64,000 nt of DNA, taken from NCBI RefSeq assembly GCF_900637545.1, contig NZ_LR134376.1, positions 3,429,001 through 3,493,000 of the forward strand, written 5' to 3'. This stretch comes from Aeromonas encheleia. GTDB lineage: Bacteria; Pseudomonadota; Gammaproteobacteria; Enterobacterales; Aeromonadaceae. The notes under the pieces were generated by a model that had not been told where the DNA came from, searched no databases, and saw nothing but the letters and a program-made list of their open reading frames with translations. The position numbers were made by a program, and so were the translations under genes. Shown here in pieces: positions 47,218 through 56,094 of this stretch. The number at the start of each line of letters is the position of its first letter. The first letter of the stretch is position 1.

Positions 47218-48570
47218 TCAGAGGCGAGCGAAATCATTAAACAGCGCAATGCCCATCAGTAACATCAGAATGGCGGCGCCTATCCTGAACCCAACTTCCT
47301 GAATTTTTTCTGGTACCGGCTTGCCGGTGACTGCCTCGATGAGGAAGTAGACCAAGTGGCCTCCATCCAGCACCGGCAGGGGAAACAGGTTGATGATCCC
47401 CAGGTTGACGCTGATCAACGCCAGGAAACCGAGGAAATAGACCAACCCGTAATCGGCGCTGCTGCCGGCCCCCTTGGCGATGGAGATGGGGCCGCTCAGA
47501 TTGTCCAACGAGACGATGCCGCCGATCAGCTTGCCGATCATGTCAAAGGTCAGCGTGATCAGGCTCCAGGTCTTCTGGACCCCATGCCACAGGGCTTGCA
47601 AAGGCCCATACTGTAACAGAACTCGATACTCATCCGGTAATGGAACCAGTTGCGGCGACAGGCCGACGAAACCGACCAGCTGGCCCCGTACTTTTTTCAC
47701 GTCCGGCAGCAGGGTCAGGGTCAACTCATTCCCCCCGCGCTCCACCATCACCTGCAGTGGCTGCTCCGGCGATTGCTGTACCCGCTCGACGAACTGGGTC
47801 CATTCGGTGATCTCCTGCTCGCCGACCCGCTTGATGCGATCCCCCACCTGCATGCCGGCTTTCTCACTGGCGCTCTTGGGCACGATGGCCTCGACCACCG
47901 GGAGCACCTTGCCACCGAGCGGCACTATCCCCAGGCTGCCGATGGGAGACTCTTTGTCCGGATCGAAGGTCCAGCTCTCCAGCATCAGCGTCTTGTCGAT
48001 CCCATAGCTGGTGTCCGCCGCCTTCAACTTGAGCTGTACCGACTTGTCCCCCAGATGGCTGATGAGGGCGTAGGTCACGCTCTCCCAGTCCCCGGTGGCC
48101 TCATCGCCGACCCCGACGATCTCCATGCCCGGCGTGATGCCAGCCTGGGCCACGATGGAGGCGGGGCGCACCTCGCCGATCACCGGCTTGACACTGGGCA
48201 CACCTATCATGAACATCAGCCAGAAGGCGAACAGGGCGAACACGAAGTTCGCCATGGGGCCGGCCGCGACGATCGCCATCCGCGCCCAGACGCTCTTGTG
48301 ATTGAAGGCCTGCGCCTCTTCCCCCGGCTTGAGTTCATCGACCCGACCGTCCAGCATCTTGACGTAGCCACCCAGCGGGATCAGGGCCAGCACGTACTCG
48401 GTGCCGTCCTTGCCGACACGGCGCCAGATCGCCTTGCCAAAGCCGATGGAGAAGCGCTCCACCTTGACGCCACAGCGGCGGGCCACCCAGAAGTGGCCAA
48501 ACTCATGCACCGCCACCAGCAGCCCGAGGGCGACGATGAAGGCACCGATATTCCACAGTACGCCGCCCAT
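47218..48570 (-). CDS. rseP: site-2 intramembrane protease RseP
   Basis: A 450-residue S2P metalloprotease, equal to E. coli. HEFGH at 22-26 is the zinc site in TM1; two tandem PDZ domains occupy the periplasmic middle ([23 protein letters not shown] and [24 protein letters not shown]); [13 protein letters not shown] holds the third zinc ligand near the C-terminus. It cleaves RseA to free sigma-E in envelope stress and clears signal peptides. Start ATG 48570 overlaps the stop of a micro-ORF (TGATG) and has GAGGTGA upstream. The 5' end of the gene exists in two degenerate copies upstream. Confidence 0.96.
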   Translation of the reverse strand: MGGVLWNIGAFIVALGLLVAVHEFGHFWVARRCGVKVERFSIGFGKAIWRRVGKDGTEYVLALIPLGGYVKMLDGRVDELKPGEEAQAFNHKSVWARMAIVAAGPMANFVFALFAFWLMFMIGVPSVKPVIGEVRPASIVAQAGITPGMEIVGVGDEATGDWESVTYALISHLGDKSVQLKLKAADTSYGIDKTLMLESWTFDPDKESPIGSLGIVPLGGKVLPVVEAIVPKSASEKAGMQVGDRIKRVGEQEITEWTQFVERVQQSPEQPLQVMVERGGNELTLTLLPDVKKVRGQLVGFVGLSPQLVPLPDEYRVLLQYGPLQALWHGVQKTWSLITLTFDMIGKLIGGIVSLDNLSGPISIAKGAGSSADYGLVYFLGFLALISVNLGIINLFPLPVLDGGHLVYFLIEAVTGKPVPEKIQEVGFRIGAAILMLLMGIALFNDFARL

Positions 48571-48641
48571 CAGCCGATCACCTCGTGCTCATCGCCAACG
48601 GGGCGCCCGAGGGCGTTGTCATTCCACAGTACAACACCCAT
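48570..48641 (-). CDS. micro-ORF 2 (23 codons), degenerate copy of rseP 5' end
   Basis: Starts [12 protein letters not shown], compared with [11 protein letters not shown]...VALG in RseP, and ends DEHEVIG with TGA overlapping the rseP ATG (TGATG). Its own ATG overlaps the stop of micro-ORF 1 in the same way. GGGGTCAACC lies before its start. I see it as a diverged partial duplicate retained with the coupling signals; a peptide function is unproven, but it would deliver ribosomes to rseP. Confidence 0.55.
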   Translation of the reverse strand: MGVVLWNDNALGRPVGDEHEVIG

Positions 48642-48709
48642 CAGTGGTTGACCCCGAGGTCATACCCGAGGGCGTAGAGAGGGGCCTCTGGCCAGCACAG
48701 TCCGTTCAT
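48641..48709 (-). CDS. micro-ORF 1 (22 codons) between dxr and rseP
   Basis: Starts at ATG 48709, overlapping the dxr stop by four nt (ATGA), with GAGGAG well placed upstream inside dxr. It encodes [15 protein letters not shown] then YDLGVNH and stops at TGA 48641-48643, which overlaps the next micro-ORF start. Trp at position 6 and the ALG triplet near position 14 match RseP, so it is probably an older, more decayed copy of the same 5' end. Confidence 0.5.
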   Translation of the reverse strand: MNGLCWPEAPLYALGYDLGVNH

Positions 48710-49905
48710 CGAGCAAGCTCCTCTATCAGTTGGTGGGCACGGACACGCGCCGTGCCATCCAGTGCAATCAAATCGTCAAGCGATGTTACGGCAGAACTGC
48801 CCAGCGCCGCCATGATGGACTCATTGACTCTGGCAATATCCATAAATCCAATCCGCTCTGCAAGAAAAGCCGCTACGGCCTCTTCATTGGCGGCATTGAG
48901 CGAGGTGGTCGCCGCCTGTCCTTGCTGGCAGGCCGCCATGGCCAGCGCCAGACAGGGATAGCGTTCGTAGTCGGGACGGATAAAGCTGAACTCTCCGACA
49001 CTGAAGAAATCCAAAGGTTCCACCCCAGACTCTACCCTGCCCGGATAGGCCAGGGCGTGGGCGATGGGGGTACACATGTCGGGGTTGCCGAGCTGGGCCA
49101 GCACTGAGCCGTCCTTGTACTGCACCATGGAGTGGATGACCGACTGGGGATGGATCACCACCTGGATCTGCTCAGGGAGGGCATTGAACAGCCAGCGCGC
49201 CTCTATGTACTCCAGCCCCTTGTTGATCATGGTGGCGGAGTCCACCGAGATCTTGGCCCCCATGGACCAGTTGGGGTGCGCGATCGCCTGGGCCGGCGTG
49301 ACCTTGTCCAGCGCGTTGATATCGGTATAGCGGAAGGGGCCGCCCGAGCCGGTCAGCAGGATCTTGCTGATGCCCGCCCCCGCCAGATCGCAGAAGCCGG
49401 GTTGACGCTGAATGGCCTCTGGCAGGCACTGGAAGATGGCGTTGTGTTCGCTGTCGATGGGCAGCAACTCGGCCCCATGGTGGCGAACCGCCTCCATGAA
49501 GAAAGCTCCGGACATCACCAGCGCCTCCTTGTTGGCCAGCAGGATCCGCTTGCCGGCACGCACGGCCGCCATGGTGGGGGCCAGCCCCGCGGCCCCGACG
49601 ATGGCCGCCATCACGCTGTGGGCATCCGGGTGAGCGGCGACCTCGCACAGGGCCGCCTGACCGGCCAGCACCCGGGTGGCGCTGCCGTGGGTCCTGAGCC
49701 GCTCGGCCAGTTCGCGGGCCGCGCCCTCATCCACCATGACGGCGAAACGGGGGGAGAATTCGAGACAATCGCGCAGCATGGCGTCCACGCTGCGGGCAGC
49801 CGTCAGCGCCAACACCTGCCAGCGGCCCGGATTCTGCCGCAGTACCCTGAGGGTGCTCTGACCGATGGAGCCGGACGCTCCCAGGATCACCAGTGAGTTG
49901 TGCAT
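48706..49905 (-). CDS. dxr: 1-deoxy-D-xylulose 5-phosphate reductoisomerase
   Basis: A 399-residue enzyme (E. coli 398): [20 protein letters not shown] binds [17 protein letters not shown] and [15 protein letters not shown] hold the metal ligands, [10 protein letters not shown] and [31 protein letters not shown] are the substrate-binding region. It commits to the MEP isoprenoid pathway, ultimately feeding UppS. ATG 49905 follows CAGGAG; the TTG before it is not needed. Its start overlaps a micro-ORF stop, and its own first codons are duplicated upstream. Confidence 0.96.
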   Translation of the reverse strand: MHNSLVILGASGSIGQSTLRVLRQNPGRWQVLALTAARSVDAMLRDCLEFSPRFAVMVDEGAARELAERLRTHGSATRVLAGQAALCEVAAHPDAHSVMAAIVGAAGLAPTMAAVRAGKRILLANKEALVMSGAFFMEAVRHHGAELLPIDSEHNAIFQCLPEAIQRQPGFCDLAGAGISKILLTGSGGPFRYTDINALDKVTPAQAIAHPNWSMGAKISVDSATMINKGLEYIEARWLFNALPEQIQVVIHPQSVIHSMVQYKDGSVLAQLGNPDMCTPIAHALAYPGRVESGVEPLDFFSVGEFSFIRPDYERYPCLALAMAACQQGQAATTSLNAANEEAVAAFLAERIGFMDIARVNESIMAALGSSAVTSLDDLIALDGTARVRAHQLIEELAR

Positions 49906-49995
49906 CAAGACTCCTGAACGAGTAACAGACCGATGGAGCCAGCGGCCCTCGATATCATCAGAGAGTTATGCATCAAAACCCCTGACCGAGTAACA
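49860..49995 (-). repeat. 68-bp tandem duplication at the cdsA-dxr junction
   Basis: Copies at 49860-49927 and 49928-49995 share GACCGATGGAGCC at one end and GAGTAACAG at the other, each exactly 68 nt apart, with diverged middles that both include a TGATG junction. Each copy therefore holds a cdsA-like tail (CTGTTACTCG.TCAGG) and a dxr-like head (ATGCA.AACTC.CTG). Confidence 0.9.
49905..49973 (-). CDS. micro-ORF 3 (22 codons), chimera of dxr head and cdsA tail
   Basis: Begins [15 protein letters not shown], close to [15 protein letters not shown] of Dxr, then continues LLLVQES, matching the CdsA tail LLLGQGF. ATG 49973 overlaps the cdsA TGA and its own TGA overlaps the dxr ATG, both as TGATG. 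CAGGGG precedes it at the same spacing as CAGGAG precedes dxr. It arose from the 68-bp tandem duplication; 68 nt is 22 codons plus two, which recreates the overlap precisely. Function as a peptide is doubtful, but translation is expected. Confidence 0.6.
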   Translation of the reverse strand: MHNSLMISRAAGSIGLLLVQES

Positions 49996-50830
49996 GATAG
50001 CTGAGCAGGAAGACCGGCAGGGCCGCCGTCAGGCTGTCGATGCGATCGAGAATGCCACCGTGGCCCGGCAGCAGGGTGCCGGAATCCTTGATGCCCGCCT
50101 CCCGTTTGAACATGCTCTCGGTGAGATCGCCGAGCACGGAGGCCAGCACCGCCAGCAGGGAGCACAGCAGTACGACACCCATCTTGGCGGGCACGAGGCC
50201 CATGAACCAGGTTACACCAATCGCCAGCAGGCTGGCGGTAAACAGGCCGCCCAGCATGCCCTCAATGGTTTTGCCCGGACTGACGGCCGGTGCCAGCTTG
50301 TGTTTACCAAACGCCTTGCCGAAGAAATACGCGCCAGAATCTGCCGCCCAGACCAGGCCCATGACGAACAGCAGGATCCAGGCCCCCATCATGGGGTCGT
50401 GATAGAAGTTGTAGCCACGGATGGCCACCAGTGACCAGAAGAAGGGCACCAGGGTGACCAGACCAAACAGGGATTTCAGCCAGACGGACTTTTTCCACAG
50501 GCTGGCGCTCTGGGGATAGCGCAGCACCAGCAGCAGGCCCAGCAGCCACCAACTGACCGCCGTCCAGAGCACCCCCATCAACAGAGGATGCAGGTGAGGG
50601 ATCCAGAGCTGCTCCACCGGCACCCAGAACAGACTGGCCCCGAGCAGCAGACAGAACACCAGCGGCAGCCATTGCTGCGGCTGGGCAGAGACGAAGGCGC
50701 TCCACTCGCGGCTAGCCAGCAAGAAGACCAGGGCAGCCAGCAGGGCAAAGAATTTCAACGGCAGGAAAAACAGTGCCCCCAAAACCAGGGGTACTAACAG
50801 TAATGCGGTAATAATTCGTTGTTTTAGCAA
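49973..50830 (-). CDS. cdsA: phosphatidate cytidylyltransferase
   Basis: A 285-residue integral membrane enzyme (E. coli 285) with about eight membrane segments. The CDP-OH signature is near the C-terminus: SPGKTIEGMLGGLFTA, then SMFKREAGIKDSGTLLPGHGGILDRIDSL. It makes CDP-diacylglycerol from phosphatidate and CTP, the precursor of all phospholipids. No ATG is available; TTG 50830 follows GAGAGG with suitable spacing. Stop overlaps micro-ORF 3. Confidence 0.94.
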   Translation of the reverse strand: MLKQRIITALLLVPLVLGALFFLPLKFFALLAALVFLLASREWSAFVSAQPQQWLPLVFCLLLGASLFWVPVEQLWIPHLHPLLMGVLWTAVSWWLLGLLLVLRYPQSASLWKKSVWLKSLFGLVTLVPFFWSLVAIRGYNFYHDPMMGAWILLFVMGLVWAADSGAYFFGKAFGKHKLAPAVSPGKTIEGMLGGLFTASLLAIGVTWFMGLVPAKMGVVLLCSLLAVLASVLGDLTESMFKREAGIKDSGTLLPGHGGILDRIDSLTAALPVFLLSYLLLGQGF

Positions 50831-50857
50831 AAGAAACCTCTCTCTTGGGAGCGGGGT

Positions 50858-51634
50858 TTAGCCGGTCTGGTGCTCGGCGATCAATTCCCGTATCTGTTCA
50901 CCCGTGCACCCGAAGCGGCGCTCGCGGGTCACGAAGGAGGCAACCGCCTCGCTGAACTCGGCCTCGTTGAAATCGGGCCACAATACCGGGGTAAAATAAA
51001 GCTCGGCATAGGCGAGCTGCCATAGCACAAAATTGCTGATGCGATGATCGCCTCCGGTGCGGATCAGCAGATCCACCGGCGGCAGGTCGGCCATGCAGAC
51101 CTGCTGCGCCAGCGCAGTCTCATCGACCGCCTCGGCATCCAGCTCACCAGCCGCCACGGCGCGGGCCAGCTTGCGGGCCGCCTGGGCGATGTCCCACTGG
51201 CCACCATAGTTGGCGGCGATGTTGAGGGTCAGCCCCTGGTTGTCGGCGGTCAGCGCCTCGGCCTTGGCGATCTTGGCCTGCAGCCGATCGCTGAAACGGG
51301 CTGTGTCGCCTATCACCTTGAGCCGAATGCCGTTGCTGTGCAACTTCTTCACCTCGCGGCCCAGCACCGTCAGGAACAGCTCCATCAGGGCATTCACCTC
51401 CCCTTCCGGGCGCCGCCAGTTCTCGCTGGAGAACGCAAACAGGGTCAGCGCCTCCAGCTTGGCACGGGCGGCAAAGGTCACGGCCTCGCGCACGGACTTC
51501 ACGCCCGCCTTGTGGCCAAAGACCCGCATCTTGCCACGGTTCTGAGCCCAGCGACCGTTGCCATCCATGATGATGGCGACGTGACGAGGCAAGGACGAGC
51601 TGGCGCTATCGCCTAGCGCTGCCAAAAGCGACAT
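50858..51634 (-). CDS. uppS: undecaprenyl diphosphate synthase
   Basis: A 258-residue cis-prenyltransferase: [35 protein letters not shown] holds the catalytic Asp and diphosphate-binding loop, [14 protein letters not shown], and [35 protein letters not shown]. It builds the C55 carrier for peptidoglycan and O-antigen. ATG 51634 follows GGGAGAAATGA. The gap to cdsA is 27 nt; a hairpin separates it from frr. Confidence 0.95.
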   Translation of the reverse strand: MSLLAALGDSASSSLPRHVAIIMDGNGRWAQNRGKMRVFGHKAGVKSVREAVTFAARAKLEALTLFAFSSENWRRPEGEVNALMELFLTVLGREVKKLHSNGIRLKVIGDTARFSDRLQAKIAKAEALTADNQGLTLNIAANYGGQWDIAQAARKLARAVAAGELDAEAVDETALAQQVCMADLPPVDLLIRTGGDHRISNFVLWQLAYAELYFTPVLWPDFNEAEFSEAVASFVTRERRFGCTGEQIRELIAEHQTG

Positions 51635-51656
51635 TCATTTCTCCCACAAAGACAAA

Positions 51657-51685
51657 AGCGCCGTGCAGGGGCACTACACGGCGCT
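51657..51685 (-). terminator. terminator-like hairpin between frr and uppS
   Basis: AGCGCCGTG / CACGGCGCT, nine bp, followed on the minus strand by TTTTGTCTTTG. Probably partial termination within the operon. Confidence 0.75.
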
Positions 51686-51706
51686 CGTAATATACCTGTC
51701 GGAGGC

Positions 51707-52264
51707 TTAGATTTCCATTAGCTCCTTTTCCTTCGCAGCCAGGGCTTCGTCTATCAGCTTGATGAAGGCGTCGGTGAGCTTCTGGATCTCTTCCTGAGCG
51801 CGACGATCGTCGTCTTCGGAGATCTCTTTGTCCTTGAGCAAGGATTTCAGGTCGGCGTTGGCATCGCGACGGATGTTGCGCACGGCAACCCGGGCGCCTT
51901 CGGCTTCGGCGCGAACGATCTTGGTCAGATCGCGGCGACGCTCTTCGGTCAGCGGCGGCAACGGCACGCGCAGAGTCTGACCGTTGCTGGACGGGTTCAG
52001 GCCCAGATCCGAGGTCAGGATGGCTTTTTCCACCGCCTGGATCATGGAGCGATCGAAGATGGAGATGGACAGGGTGCGGGCATCTTCTGCCACTACGTTA
52101 GCCAACTGTTTCAGAGGAGTGGCTGCACCGTAATACTCCACCTGGATACCGTCGAGCAGGCTCGGGTGAGCGCGGCCGGTACGGATCTTGGACATCTGGG
52201 TCTTGAGCGATTCTACGCTCTTGGCCATGCGGTCCTTGGCGTCGTTTTTAATCTCGTTGATCAC
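51707..52264 (-). CDS. frr: ribosome recycling factor
   Basis: A 185-residue RRF (E. coli 185): [33 protein letters not shown], then [35 protein letters not shown]. With EF-G it splits post-termination ribosomes. Start is GTG 52264, preceded by AAGGAAAA. Between pyrH and uppS as in E. coli. Confidence 0.96.
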   Translation of the reverse strand: MINEIKNDAKDRMAKSVESLKTQMSKIRTGRAHPSLLDGIQVEYYGAATPLKQLANVVAEDARTLSISIFDRSMIQAVEKAILTSDLGLNPSSNGQTLRVPLPPLTEERRRDLTKIVRAEAEGARVAVRNIRRDANADLKSLLKDKEISEDDDRRAQEEIQKLTDAFIKLIDEALAAKEKELMEI

Positions 52265-52312
52265 AGTGGTTTTCCTTTTGACGAGCGAACCCTGAGCAGG
52301 TCCGCTTCTGAC

Positions 52313-52402
52313 TTATTTACTGACGTAATGGATAAGAGCGCCTTCCGGCTTGCTGCTACCTTATTTGCTGATGTGATGGATCAGTGTGCCTTCCGGCTCA
52401 CC
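52313..52402 (-). repeat. 48-bp in-frame duplication of the pyrH 3' end
   Basis: AGCCGGAAGGC....TATCCAT...TCAG.AAATAAG occurs at the pyrH end and again 48 nt further on. Read in frame past the pyrH stop, the outer copy is G-S-S-K-P-E-G-A-L-I-H-Y-V-S-K-stop against [16 protein letters not shown] in PyrH. Differences are synonymous or conservative. Confidence 0.85.
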
Positions 52403-53095
52403 CATGACAACGCGGCGCAGGGCACCCGGTTTGTTCATGTTGAACACCCGGATCGGCAAGTCGTGATCACGGGCCAGGGTAAAGGCTGCAAGATCCATCA
52501 CTTTGAGCTCTTTATCAAGCACTTCGTTGTAGCTGAGCTCATGATACAGCACGGCGTCCGGATTCTTAACCGGATCCTCGTTGAATACACCATCGACCTT
52601 GGTGGCCTTGAGCACCACGTCGGCTTCGATCTCGATGCCACGCAGGCAGGCTGCGGAGTCGGTGGTAAAGAAGGGGTTGCCGGTACCGGCAGAGAAGATC
52701 ACCACCTTGCCGGCGCGCAGCTGGCTGATGGCCTCGGCCCAGCTATAGGAGTCGCAGACGCCTTGCAGCGAGATGGCAGACATCAGACGAGCATTCACAT
52801 AAGCACGATGCAGGGCATCACGCATGGCCAGGCCGTTCATGACGGTCGCCAGCATGCCCATGTGGTCACCCACCACGCGGTTCATGCCCGCCTTGGCAAG
52901 ACCGGCACCGCGGAACAGGTTGCCGCCGCCGATGACCAGACCGACCTGAACACCCAGCTCAACCAGCTCTTTGATCTCTTGGGCCATCCGTTCCAGCACC
53001 GCTGGATCAATGCCAAAACCCTCGGATCCTTGCAGGGCTTCACCACTCAACTTCAGAAGAACACGTCTGTATGCAGGCTTGGGATTGGTACTCAT
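52361..53095 (-). CDS. pyrH: UMP kinase
   Basis: A 244-residue amino-acid-kinase-fold enzyme: [85 protein letters not shown] and [14 protein letters not shown]. It phosphorylates UMP and is regulated by GTP and UTP. The 3' end appears twice (see 52313). Confidence 0.96.
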   Translation of the reverse strand: MSTNPKPAYRRVLLKLSGEALQGSEGFGIDPAVLERMAQEIKELVELGVQVGLVIGGGNLFRGAGLAKAGMNRVVGDHMGMLATVMNGLAMRDALHRAYVNARLMSAISLQGVCDSYSWAEAISQLRAGKVVIFSAGTGNPFFTTDSAACLRGIEIEADVVLKATKVDGVFNEDPVKNPDAVLYHELSYNEVLDKELKVMDLAAFTLARDHDLPIRVFNMNKPGALRRVVMGEPEGTLIHHISK

Positions 53096-53118
53096 GTCAC
53101 TGATTCCTGGTCATATAA

Positions 53119-53142
53119 AGACCGCGACATAAGTCGCGGTCT
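53119..53142 (-). terminator. hairpin between tsf and pyrH
   Basis: AGACCGCGAC / GTCGCGGTCT, ten bp with a four-nt loop, then TTTATATG on the minus strand. It likely ends most rpsB-tsf transcripts. Confidence 0.85.
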
Positions 53143-53166
53143 GGGGAAACGGAAAAACCGGTTCGA

Positions 53167-54048
53167 TTAAGCCTTCTGAGCGGCCGCGATTTGGGCTGCA
53201 ACTTCAGCCGCGAAATCGGTCTCTTGCTTCTCGATGCCTTCGCCCACTTCGAAACGGGTGAAGGAAACAACGTCAGCGCCTTCTTTCTTCAGCAGCTCGG
53301 CAACGGTCATGGAAGGATCTTTCACGAACGGCTGACCAGTCAGGGAAACCTCACCGGTAAACTTCTTCATGCGGCCTTCAACCATCTTCTCGGCGATGTC
53401 TTTCGGCTTGCCGGAGTTGATGGCGATGTCGATCTGGATTTCGCGCTCTTTGGCAACGACTTCGGCGGACACGTCTTCCGGCTTGACGAACTGCGGGCTG
53501 TTGGCAGCAACGTGCATGGCCAGATCTTTGGCCAGCTCGGCAGTACCACCGATCAGCTTGGTGATAACACCGATACGGGAACCGTGTACGTAGGTGCCCA
53601 GGTTGTCACCTTCAACCAGCATCACGCGACGCAGGTTCATGTTCTCACCGATCTTGGCGATCAGGTTGGTGATGGTCAGCTCGATGGACTCACCGTTACC
53701 GAAATCGGCGGCCTTCAGGGCGTCAACGTCAGCAATCTTCTGGGTCGCGGCGATGTCGGCGATCTTCTGGCCCATGGCCATGAAGCTGGCATCTTTGGCG
53801 ACGAAGTCGGTTTCGCTGTTCAGCTCGATCATGGCGGCAATGTTGCCTTCGGTACGGGCAAAGATCACGCCTTCAGCGGCGATACGGCCGGCTTTCTTGG
53901 CGGCTTTGGCCTGACCGGATTTGCGCATGTTCTCGATAGCCAGCTCGATGTCACCAGCGGCTTCTTCCAGTGCTTTTTTGCAATCCATCATGCCAGCGGC
54001 GGTGCGCTCGCGCAGTTCTTTTACCAGGGCGGCAGTAACGTTAGCCAT
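53167..54048 (-). CDS. tsf: elongation factor Ts
   Basis: A 293-residue EF-Ts: [30 protein letters not shown] is the UBA-like N-terminus, followed by [15 protein letters not shown] in the core that inserts into EF-Tu. It recycles EF-Tu-GDP. Start ATG 54048 gives the canonical N-terminus. Slightly longer than E. coli (283). Confidence 0.97.
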   Translation of the reverse strand: MANVTAALVKELRERTAAGMMDCKKALEEAAGDIELAIENMRKSGQAKAAKKAGRIAAEGVIFARTEGNIAAMIELNSETDFVAKDASFMAMGQKIADIAATQKIADVDALKAADFGNGESIELTITNLIAKIGENMNLRRVMLVEGDNLGTYVHGSRIGVITKLIGGTAELAKDLAMHVAANSPQFVKPEDVSAEVVAKEREIQIDIAINSGKPKDIAEKMVEGRMKKFTGEVSLTGQPFVKDPSMTVAELLKKEGADVVSFTRFEVGEGIEKQETDFAAEVAAQIAAAQKA

Positions 54049-54081
54049 GTTCAGTATCCTCGGTCTTGATTTGACAAGAAA

Positions 54082-54102
54082 CAGGGGCCACAAGGGCCCC
54101 TG
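54082..54102 (-). terminator. rpsB-tsf intercistronic hairpin
   Basis: CAGGGGCC / GGCCCCTG with a five-nt loop and TTTCTTG after it on the minus strand. A partial attenuator at this place is known in related operons; here it would lower tsf relative to rpsB. Confidence 0.7.
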
Positions 54103-54152
54103 CTAACCAATTACATCAGCTTGGTTAATAAGGGCTTTTCAGTCCTTATCAA

Positions 54153-54881
54153 TTACTCAGCTTCAACGAAGCCATCTTGTTCGGCTTGAACAACGATGTC
54201 CTGAGCGCGAGCTTCCAGTACGGTGTCAGCAGCAGCATTCAGGTACAGGTTGACGGCACGGATGGCATCGTCGTTACCCGGGATGACGTAATCAACGCCG
54301 TCCGGGTTGGAGTTGGTATCAACGATGGAAACGACCGGGATACCCAGGTTGTTGGCTTCTTTGATAGCGATGTGCTCGTGGTCGGCATCGACAACGAACA
54401 GAACGTCAGGCAGGCCGCCCATGTTCTTGATACCACCCAGGCTCTTCTCCAGCTTGTCCATTTCGCGAGTACGCATCAGCGCCTCTTTCTTGGTCAGCTT
54501 TTCGAAGGTACCGTCTTGGCTCTGGGTTTCCAGATCTTTCAGGCGCTTGATGGACTGACGAACGGTTTTCCAGTTGGTCAGCATGCCGCCCAGCCAGCGG
54601 TGGTTAACATAGAACTGGTCGCAACGAATGGCGGCATCTTTTACGGCTTCAGACGCGGCACGCTTGGTACCAACGAACAGTACCTTGCCTTTCTTGGCAG
54701 CTACGGAGCTGATGAAGTTCATGGCATCGTCAAACATCGGAACGGTTTTTTCCAAGTTGATGATGTGAACCTTGCTGCGGGCACCGAAGATGTAGGACTT
54801 CATTTTCGGGTTCCAGTAACGAGTCTGGTGACCGAAGTGAACGCCGGCTTGCAGCATGTCGCGCATAGAAACTTTAGCCAT
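54153..54881 (-). CDS. rpsB: 30S ribosomal protein S2
   Basis: A 242-residue S2 (E. coli 241): [89 protein letters not shown] 54881 is family-typical. A conserved leader RNA precedes it, through which S2 controls its own operon in gammaproteobacteria. Confidence 0.98.
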   Translation of the reverse strand: MAKVSMRDMLQAGVHFGHQTRYWNPKMKSYIFGARSKVHIINLEKTVPMFDDAMNFISSVAAKKGKVLFVGTKRAASEAVKDAAIRCDQFYVNHRWLGGMLTNWKTVRQSIKRLKDLETQSQDGTFEKLTKKEALMRTREMDKLEKSLGGIKNMGGLPDVLFVVDADHEHIAIKEANNLGIPVVSIVDTNSNPDGVDYVIPGNDDAIRAVNLYLNAAADTVLEARAQDIVVQAEQDGFVEAE

Positions 54882-55016
54882 TTTATACCTCTGTATTGGG
54901 GTTAGGCCTCCACACATCCCATGTAACCGACCCCAAAGGGGCACCCCGGTACAGGTGTCGATGTGTGTGTGTTATTGAGTAAGGGTGATGAAATGCGGAC
55001 GCAAGTTCCCCATTCC
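54882..55016 (-). ncRNA. rpsB leader RNA (S2 autoregulatory / t44-like)
   Basis: The 135 nt between the predicted start site and rpsB contain, on the minus strand, CCGGGGTGCCCCTTTGGGGTC, then GGTTACATGGGATGTGTGGAG and GCCTAACCCC. The CCCC-TTT-GGGG stem and GGTTACATGGGATGTG block match what I recall of the conserved gammaproteobacterial rpsB leader (Rfam t44 family), the site of S2 feedback. Confidence 0.7.
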
Positions 55017-55023
55017 GGCGCGC

Positions 55024-55029
55024 TTTATA
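55024..55029 (-). promoter_or_regulatory. rpsB -10 element with GC-rich discriminator
   Basis: TATAAA on the minus strand is followed by GCGCGCCGG. A GC-rich discriminator is typical of ribosomal promoters under stringent (ppGpp) control. No clear -35 is visible. Confidence 0.6.
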
Positions 55030-55242
55030 CCATAACTTTGGTCAGGACACCACCAGCAGCCATGCTAAAAATGGATCCCCAGGAGCGGGAATGCGACCGC
55101 TGGCTGACGCTGTGATGACAATCACACTGGAAGTAAACGGAGGTTGGGGATAAAATTTCGCCCTGATTGCAAACGCATCTATTTTTCATTACCTGATTTT
55201 AGGTCATCCCAGGATGAGAAGTCAGGCCCCAAGAGAGATCCC

Positions 55243-56031
55243 ATGTCCATCAAAATCAAGACACCGGAAGAGATTGAAAAGATGCGCATTGCCGGCCAGC
55301 TGGCTGCCGATGTGCTGGTCATGATCGCCCCCCATGTCAACGCCGGCGTGACCACCGACGAGCTGAACACCCTGTGCCACGACTACATCGTCAACGTGCA
55401 GCAGGCGATCCCCGCCCCCCTCAACTACCACGGTTTCCCCAAGTCCATCTGCACCTCGGTGAACGACGTGATCTGTCACGGCATCCCCAACCACAAGAAA
55501 TTGCGGGAAGGGGACATCATCAACCTGGACATCACCGTCATCAAGGATGGTTACCACGGCGACACCTCCGCCATGTTCATCGTCGGTCAGACTACCCCGC
55601 TGCGCCGCCAGCTGTGCAAGGTGGCCCAGGACAGCCTGTACGCCGCCATCAAGCGGGTACGCCCCGGCATGTGCATCACCGAGATCGGTGCCGTGATCCA
55701 GCCCATCGTCGAGCAGGCCGGTTTCTCCGTGGTGCGCGACTACTGTGGCCACGGCATCGGCAGCGAGTTCCATGAAGAGCCGCAGATCCTGCACTACCGC
55801 AACGGCGGCAAGCTGGAGCTCAAGGCCGGCATGTGCTTCACCATAGAGCCCATGGTCAACAGCAAGAAATACCACTGCCGCGTCAACCCGAAGGATGGCT
55901 GGACCGTGACCACCAAGGATGGCGGCGACTCCGCCCAGTGGGAGCACACCCTGCTGGTCACCGATGACGGCTGCGAGGTGCTGACCCTGCGCCCAGACGA
56001 CACTATCGACCGGTTCTACAAACACGGTTAA
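55243..56031 (+). CDS. map: methionine aminopeptidase type I
   Basis: A 262-residue metallopeptidase (E. coli 264): EEIEKMRIAGQLAADVL, HGFPKSICTSVNDVICHGIP, GDIINLDITVIKDGYHGDTSAMF carries two Asp ligands, YCGHGIGSEFHEEPQ the His ligand, FTIEPMVN and QWEHTLLVT the two Glu ligands. It trims initiator Met. Start ATG 55243 follows AAGAGAGATCCC; the 33-codon extension upstream is non-conserved. Divergent from rpsB as in E. coli. Confidence 0.96.
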   Translation: MSIKIKTPEEIEKMRIAGQLAADVLVMIAPHVNAGVTTDELNTLCHDYIVNVQQAIPAPLNYHGFPKSICTSVNDVICHGIPNHKKLREGDIINLDITVIKDGYHGDTSAMFIVGQTTPLRRQLCKVAQDSLYAAIKRVRPGMCITEIGAVIQPIVEQAGFSVVRDYCGHGIGSEFHEEPQILHYRNGGKLELKAGMCFTIEPMVNSKKYHCRVNPKDGWTVTTKDGGDSAQWEHTLLVTDDGCEVLTLRPDDTIDRFYKHG

Positions 56032-56035
56032 CATC

Positions 56036-56067
56036 AAACCCCGGCCCTGCACCGGGGTTTTGTTTTT
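56036..56067 (+). terminator. terminator between map and glnD
   Basis: AAACCCCGG / CCGGGGTTT, nine bp, seven-nt loop, then TGTTTTTA. Confidence 0.85.
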
Positions 56068-56094
56068 AGCCGCCCGACCAGAGTGTGAGATGCC

